Below are positions 7,672 through 10,707 of a stretch of 10,707 bases of DNA, piece after piece. The notes under the pieces were generated by a model, which was not told the DNA's origin, ran no database searches, and worked only from the letters and a program-made list of their open reading frames with translations. The stretch is from positions 1 to 10,707 of the forward strand of contig JAGRHM010000041.1 in assembly GCA_020445005.1 (NCBI GenBank). Reading direction: 5' to 3'. Source of the DNA: Candidatus Competibacteraceae bacterium (GTDB lineage: Bacteria > Pseudomonadota > Gammaproteobacteria > Competibacterales > Competibacteraceae). Both the position numbers and the translations under genes were made by a program. The first letter of the stretch is position 1. Each line of letters starts with the position of its first letter.

Positions 7672-8652
7672 TCAAAACCGTCCCAACCCCTCACCGGTTT
7701 GCGCCAGTAGACGCGCCAGCCACGGCCTCTTGCCCGTGTAGATAATTTCATACAGATCAGCCCCAGCGCTGGCGTCCAACAGATAATCATCGCTGGTGCG
7801 CAACTCGTCCACCAGGCGGCAATCCAGCGCTCGTGCGCCGAACCAGTGTTCTCCAGTCGCTACTCGCTCCAGATCGATCTGGGGCCGATGGTTCTTGACA
7901 AACTCCTTGAACAAGGCGTGGATGTCTTCAATTTCTTCCTGGAACTTCTGCCGTCCCTTGTCGGTGTTCTCGCCAAACAGCGTCACCGTGCGCTTGTGTT
8001 CGCCGGCCATGAATTGCTCGAAATCGACATCATGTTTCTTGAGCAAACGGTTGAAATTCGGCAACTGGGCGATGACGCCGATGGAGCCGAGAATGGCGAA
8101 CGGCGCTGCGATAATCCGGTCCGCGACACAGGCCATCATGTAGCCGCCGCTGGCGGCGACCTTGTCCACAGCGACGGTCAACTTGATCCGCCGATCGCGG
8201 ATGCGCAGCAATTGCGCCGCCGCTAGCCCATAACCATGCACCAGTCCGCCTGCGCTTTCCAGCCGCACCAGAACCTCATCCTCGGGTTGCGCCGCGGTCA
8301 ACACTGCTGTCACTTCCTCTCGCAGCGAGGTCACTGCCGCCGCGCGGATGTCGCCGTGAAAATTCAGCACGAACATCCTCCGGCGTTCAGTCTTCTCCCG
8401 CTGTTTCTCATGGACCTTGTGTTCCTTTTGGAACTGCTTGAGCGCCTTTTTGGGCAAAATGGCCGATTTGAGCGCCAGCGCCATGCCATCATAATTTTCG
8501 TTAAGATGGCGAATATCCAGCCGTCCCTGGGCTTCAGACTGACCGCTGGATCGCGCGATCAAGGCGATGATCCCGCCTACAATAATCAGCACCGCCGCTA
8601 CAATGGTCACGGCTTTGGCCAGAAACAGTCCGTACTCACTTAAAAATTCCAT
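7672..8652 (-). CDS. sohB: SohB-type inner-membrane serine peptidase (S49 family)
   Basis: SohB is a membrane-anchored peptidase related to signal peptide peptidase SppA, a multicopy suppressor of degP loss in E. coli. It probably cuts membrane or periplasmic protein remnants, and its natural substrates are poorly known. The protein has 326 residues, slightly shorter than E. coli SohB (349). An N-terminal transmembrane segment spans about residues 9-33. A basic, charged stretch follows at about 65-92, then the S49 domain. The nucleophile is Ser168 in VAASGGYMM, and the likely general base is Lys220 in AGEHKRTVTLFGENT, giving the Ser-Lys dyad expected for the family. GSIGVIAQ at 190-197 is also conserved. 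The ATG at 8652 is chosen because GGAG lies six bases upstream; a longer frame from TTG 8664 would overlap that site. It is divergent from the DUF2157-like genes and followed on the same strand, after 123 bp, by the cyclase gene. That gap contains symmetric elements, so co-transcription is uncertain. Confidence 0.93.
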   Translation of the reverse strand: MEFLSEYGLFLAKAVTIVAAVLIIVGGIIALIARSSGQSEAQGRLDIRHLNENYDGMALALKSAILPKKALKQFQKEHKVHEKQREKTERRRMFVLNFHGDIRAAAVTSLREEVTAVLTAAQPEDEVLVRLESAGGLVHGYGLAAAQLLRIRDRRIKLTVAVDKVAASGGYMMACVADRIIAAPFAILGSIGVIAQLPNFNRLLKKHDVDFEQFMAGEHKRTVTLFGENTDKGRQKFQEEIEDIHALFKEFVKNHRPQIDLERVATGEHWFGARALDCRLVDELRTSDDYLLDASAGADLYEIIYTGKRPWLARLLAQTGEGLGRF

Positions 8653-8658
8653 TATGCT

Positions 8659-8662
8659 CTCC
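8659..8662 (-). promoter_or_regulatory. sohB: Ribosome binding site of sohB
   Basis: The minus strand reads TTTGGAGAGCATAATG: GGAG six bases before the ATG at 8652. It decides the start against the upstream in-frame TTG at 8664, whose own codon abuts this site. Confidence 0.75.
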
Positions 8663-8681
8663 AAAGATTGCCGAGTCGGTT

Positions 8682-8697
8682 CACCCTTGCGTGGGTG
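8682..8697. repeat. Short inverted repeat in the divergent sohB / DUF2157 gap
   Basis: CACCC at 8682-8686 pairs with GGGTG at 8693-8697 around six bases. It lies in the 93-bp gap between two divergent genes, where promoters for both must sit. I see no convincing -35/-10 pair on either strand. It could be an operator half-site pair or chance. Confidence 0.2.
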
Positions 8698-8745
8698 GCC
8701 ACTTTAACCGGAAATGCGACTAAAAACGACACATGGACATCCACT

Positions 8746-9732
8746 ATGCGCCTGATCAACCGCGACGTACTGACTCGTGAAGTCATCGACTGGCATCAGC
8801 AGGGACTGATCGACCGCTCCCTGCTGGATACCCTGTTGCCGCGCTACGAAACGCAGGGGCGATTCCTGGCGGCGCTGCTCAAGTGGCTTGGCCTGTTCGC
8901 CCTTTTTCAACTGGGGCTGGCAGTGCTCGTGTTCATCGCCATGATGACTGAATCCGCAGCAGTGGCCGCCGTGCTGTTGGGCGGCGTTGGCGCGGGATTA
9001 TGGTATTTTGGCGTCCAGATGGCGACCGATCCCCAGCAACGTCACCCCTTCACCGGACCAGTGCTGGTCACCGCTAGCCTGGCGGCGGCGTTTGGAACCT
9101 TGGTCTTGCTGCACGTCGCTGCCGGCGGCGAAGGCGAAGATCAGGCGATTCCCATCCTCCTGTTGCTTACCAGCGCGCTGGCTGCTCTGACTGCCTATCG
9201 TTACCGTTTGCGTTGGCCGCTGCTGTTGGGGTTGTTGCTATTTTTCCACGGCGTTGGGGCATGGCATGCCTACGGTGGACGCGGCGCTTATTTTGCCGAT
9301 ATCCAGGACGAACGCCTGATGGCGGGTATAGCGCTGGTAACGATTTTCCTTGGCGTCTGGCATGAACGCCGGCTGGAAAACGGTTTGCTGCGGCGCTACG
9401 TCGGGTTTGGCGCGCTGTACCTGATCTTTGGCTTGCTGTATCTGAACCTGTCGCTGTGGTTTCTGACTCTATTTGGCAAACCGCTGGACTGGGTGCTGAT
9501 CTTTACCGGCGCTGGCATCGCGCAAATCGTCGTTGGTGCTCGGCTCCATGATGCCCGCTTCACCGGCTTTGGCATCGTGTTCCTGGCGATTGACCTATAC
9601 ACCCGGTTCTTTGAACATTTTTGGGACCGTCTGTCCGCTGGGGTATTCTTCCTGCTGGCTGGTGCATTGGCGATGGTCTTTGGCTTCGCCTGCGAACGCT
9701 GGGGTCACATTTCACTGGAGCGACGGTCATGA
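8746..9732 (+). CDS. DUF2157-like multi-pass membrane protein, first of tandem pair
   Basis: A 328-residue polytopic inner-membrane protein of unknown function. The cytoplasmic-looking N terminus (1-43) carries the helical pattern LTREVIDWHQQGLIDRSLLD, typical of DUF2157-type proteins, where a short helix-turn-helix-like segment precedes the membrane part. About ten hydrophobic segments follow, between residues 44 and 316. Few charged residues lie within them, but there are conserved-looking patches such as HAYGGRGAYF (174-183), WHERRLENGLL (205-215) and LYTRFFEHFWDRL (284-296). ATG 8746 is preferred because the conserved N-terminal segment starts there and GGA lies about ten bases upstream. 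A frame extension to TTG 8668 would add 26 residues without family character. Its TGA overlaps the ATG of the next gene (ATGA), implying translational coupling. Family assignment is from overall pattern and not from a search; no enzymatic motif is visible. Confidence 0.82.
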   Translation: MRLINRDVLTREVIDWHQQGLIDRSLLDTLLPRYETQGRFLAALLKWLGLFALFQLGLAVLVFIAMMTESAAVAAVLLGGVGAGLWYFGVQMATDPQQRHPFTGPVLVTASLAAAFGTLVLLHVAAGGEGEDQAIPILLLLTSALAALTAYRYRLRWPLLLGLLLFFHGVGAWHAYGGRGAYFADIQDERLMAGIALVTIFLGVWHERRLENGLLRRYVGFGALYLIFGLLYLNLSLWFLTLFGKPLDWVLIFTGAGIAQIVVGARLHDARFTGFGIVFLAIDLYTRFFEHFWDRLSAGVFFLLAGALAMVFGFACERWGHISLERRS

Positions 9733-10707
9733 ATCCGACCTCCCGCAACCGCCGGATTCGCCGGGAACTGGACGCCCTGTTACGCGAAGGGCTACTGGAC
9801 GAAACAACTCATGTGCAATTGGGCGAACGCTATCCCGTCGAGGGCTGGGACTGGCGCTCACTAGGCCGCTGGTTCCTGATTTTCGGCGCGATCAGCGTGA
9901 TGGCCGGTCTGGTCATGCTCGGTCGGACCCTGTTCGAGTTCACGCTGGAAAAACTGGCCATCCTGTTGAGCATCGCCATGCTCGCCAGCTTCGGCGGCGG
10001 GCAATGGCTTAAGCATACGCGCCCGACGCTGATCTGGAGCCGTCTCAGCCTGGAGCTGCTCGGTGGCTTATTGTTGATCGGACTGACGTTCACCCTCGGC
10101 GCGATTTACTCTACCGGTTCCGGCAACTGGCCAGCGTTGCTGCTGATTGATCTGGTGTTGCTGCTGGTATTGAGCTACGGATTGGGTAATGTACTGCTCC
10201 TGGTGCTAAGCGCCGTCGTGTTCTTCTCCTGGTTCGGCGGCTTCACTGGTTACGCATCGGGTTGGGGCGCATATTGGTTCGGCATGAATTACCCCCTGCG
10301 CTTCCTGCTGGCGGCGATGGCGATGATCGCTATTGCGGTGATTCATCAACAGAGCGAGCAGGGGTTGCTGGCGCCGTACCGGGGATTTTTCAAGATCTGG
10401 CTGTCCACCGGCCTGTTCCTGGCGGAAATGGCGCTATGGCTGCTGTCACTATTTGGCAATTTCGACCTAGCCAGCGACTGGTGGTACAAGGCTACGGGGG
10501 TTGAGCTGATCCTGTTCAATGCGCTGTGGGCCGGGCTGAACGTGGCGTTGATCGGCCTGGGCGCGCGCTTGGCGATGCGCATGGTGACCGGTTACGGGGC
10601 GACGTTTCTGATTATCCAGATTTACACGCTGTTCTTCGCTCATCTGGCGGAACATCTGGGGCTGTTCCTGAGTCTCCTGATCGCCGGCGGCGGCGCGCTG
10701 GCGCTGA
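9729..10707 (+). CDS. DUF2157-like membrane protein, second of tandem pair (partial, runs off right edge)
   Basis: The frame is open from ATG 9729 to the window edge, 326 codons. Like its upstream neighbour it has a basic N-terminal helical segment (RRELDALLREGLLDETTHVQ, 11-30) and then about ten hydrophobic segments from residue 46 on. It aligns with the upstream protein in order and at nearly the same positions. YASGWGAYWF corresponds to YGGRGAYF; IHQQSEQGLLAPYRGF (205-220) to WHERRLENGLLRRYVGF; LWLLSLFG (237-243) to LWFLTLFG; and IYTLFFAHLAEHL (298-310) to LYTRFFEHFWDRL. This indicates an old tandem duplication. Because the upstream protein ends about 20 residues past the equivalent point, the stop probably lies shortly beyond the window. 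The start overlaps the previous stop by four bases (ATGA), so the two are likely translated in step and may form a heteromeric membrane complex (inference). Function is unknown. Confidence 0.8.
   Translation, partial: MNPTSRNRRIRRELDALLREGLLDETTHVQLGERYPVEGWDWRSLGRWFLIFGAISVMAGLVMLGRTLFEFTLEKLAILLSIAMLASFGGGQWLKHTRPTLIWSRLSLELLGGLLLIGLTFTLGAIYSTGSGNWPALLLIDLVLLLVLSYGLGNVLLLVLSAVVFFSWFGGFTGYASGWGAYWFGMNYPLRFLLAAMAMIAIAVIHQQSEQGLLAPYRGFFKIWLSTGLFLAEMALWLLSLFGNFDLASDWWYKATGVELILFNALWAGLNVALIGLGARLAMRMVTGYGATFLIIQIYTLFFAHLAEHLGLFLSLLIAGGGALAL

Noticed and set aside
8653..8664. TTG start for sohB at 8664
   Set aside because: It would place the start codon next to the GGAG that serves the ATG at 8652; that ATG has ideal spacing and gives the usual SohB N terminus.

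Overview
The window suggests a free-living, moderately G+C-rich proteobacterium, probably a gammaproteobacterium. The reasons are an AcnB-type aconitase, a SohB-type S49 membrane peptidase, Shine-Dalgarno-led genes and a G/C-leaning third codon position. Genus cannot be told from the sequence. Nothing points to a phage, plasmid, insertion sequence, CRISPR array or RNA gene.

Layout. (1) 1-1157, minus strand: the N-terminal 385 codons of aconitate hydratase B (acnB), running off the left edge, with a leader carrying a good -10 box and a small hairpin. (2) 1158-1372: divergent promoter gap. (3) 1373-5515, plus strand: one very large SNF2-family ATPase/helicase with an unassigned ~900-residue N-terminal part. 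(4) 5554-7548, minus strand, converging on the helicase with 38 bp between them: a membrane-bound PAS-GGDEF diguanylate cyclase, clearly more A+T-rich than its neighbours. (5) 7549-7671: gap holding a 14-bp perfect palindrome and a second inverted repeat. (6) 7672-8652, minus strand: sohB, inner-membrane serine peptidase. (7) 8653-8745: divergent gap. (8) 8746-9732 and 9729-10707+, plus strand: two overlapping genes for multi-pass membrane proteins of DUF2157-like type that look like ancient tandem duplicates. The second runs off the right edge.

How they fit together. Apart from the translationally coupled membrane-protein pair, the genes look like independent units: central metabolism, nucleic-acid remodelling, c-di-GMP signalling, membrane proteolysis and an unknown membrane function. 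I found no convincing multi-gene novel system. The best leads are the uncharacterised N-terminal half of the SNF2 protein, the A+T-rich cyclase with a palindrome in front of it, the duplicated membrane-protein pair, and a sharp change in codon use inside acnB that may mark recombination or a chimeric assembly.
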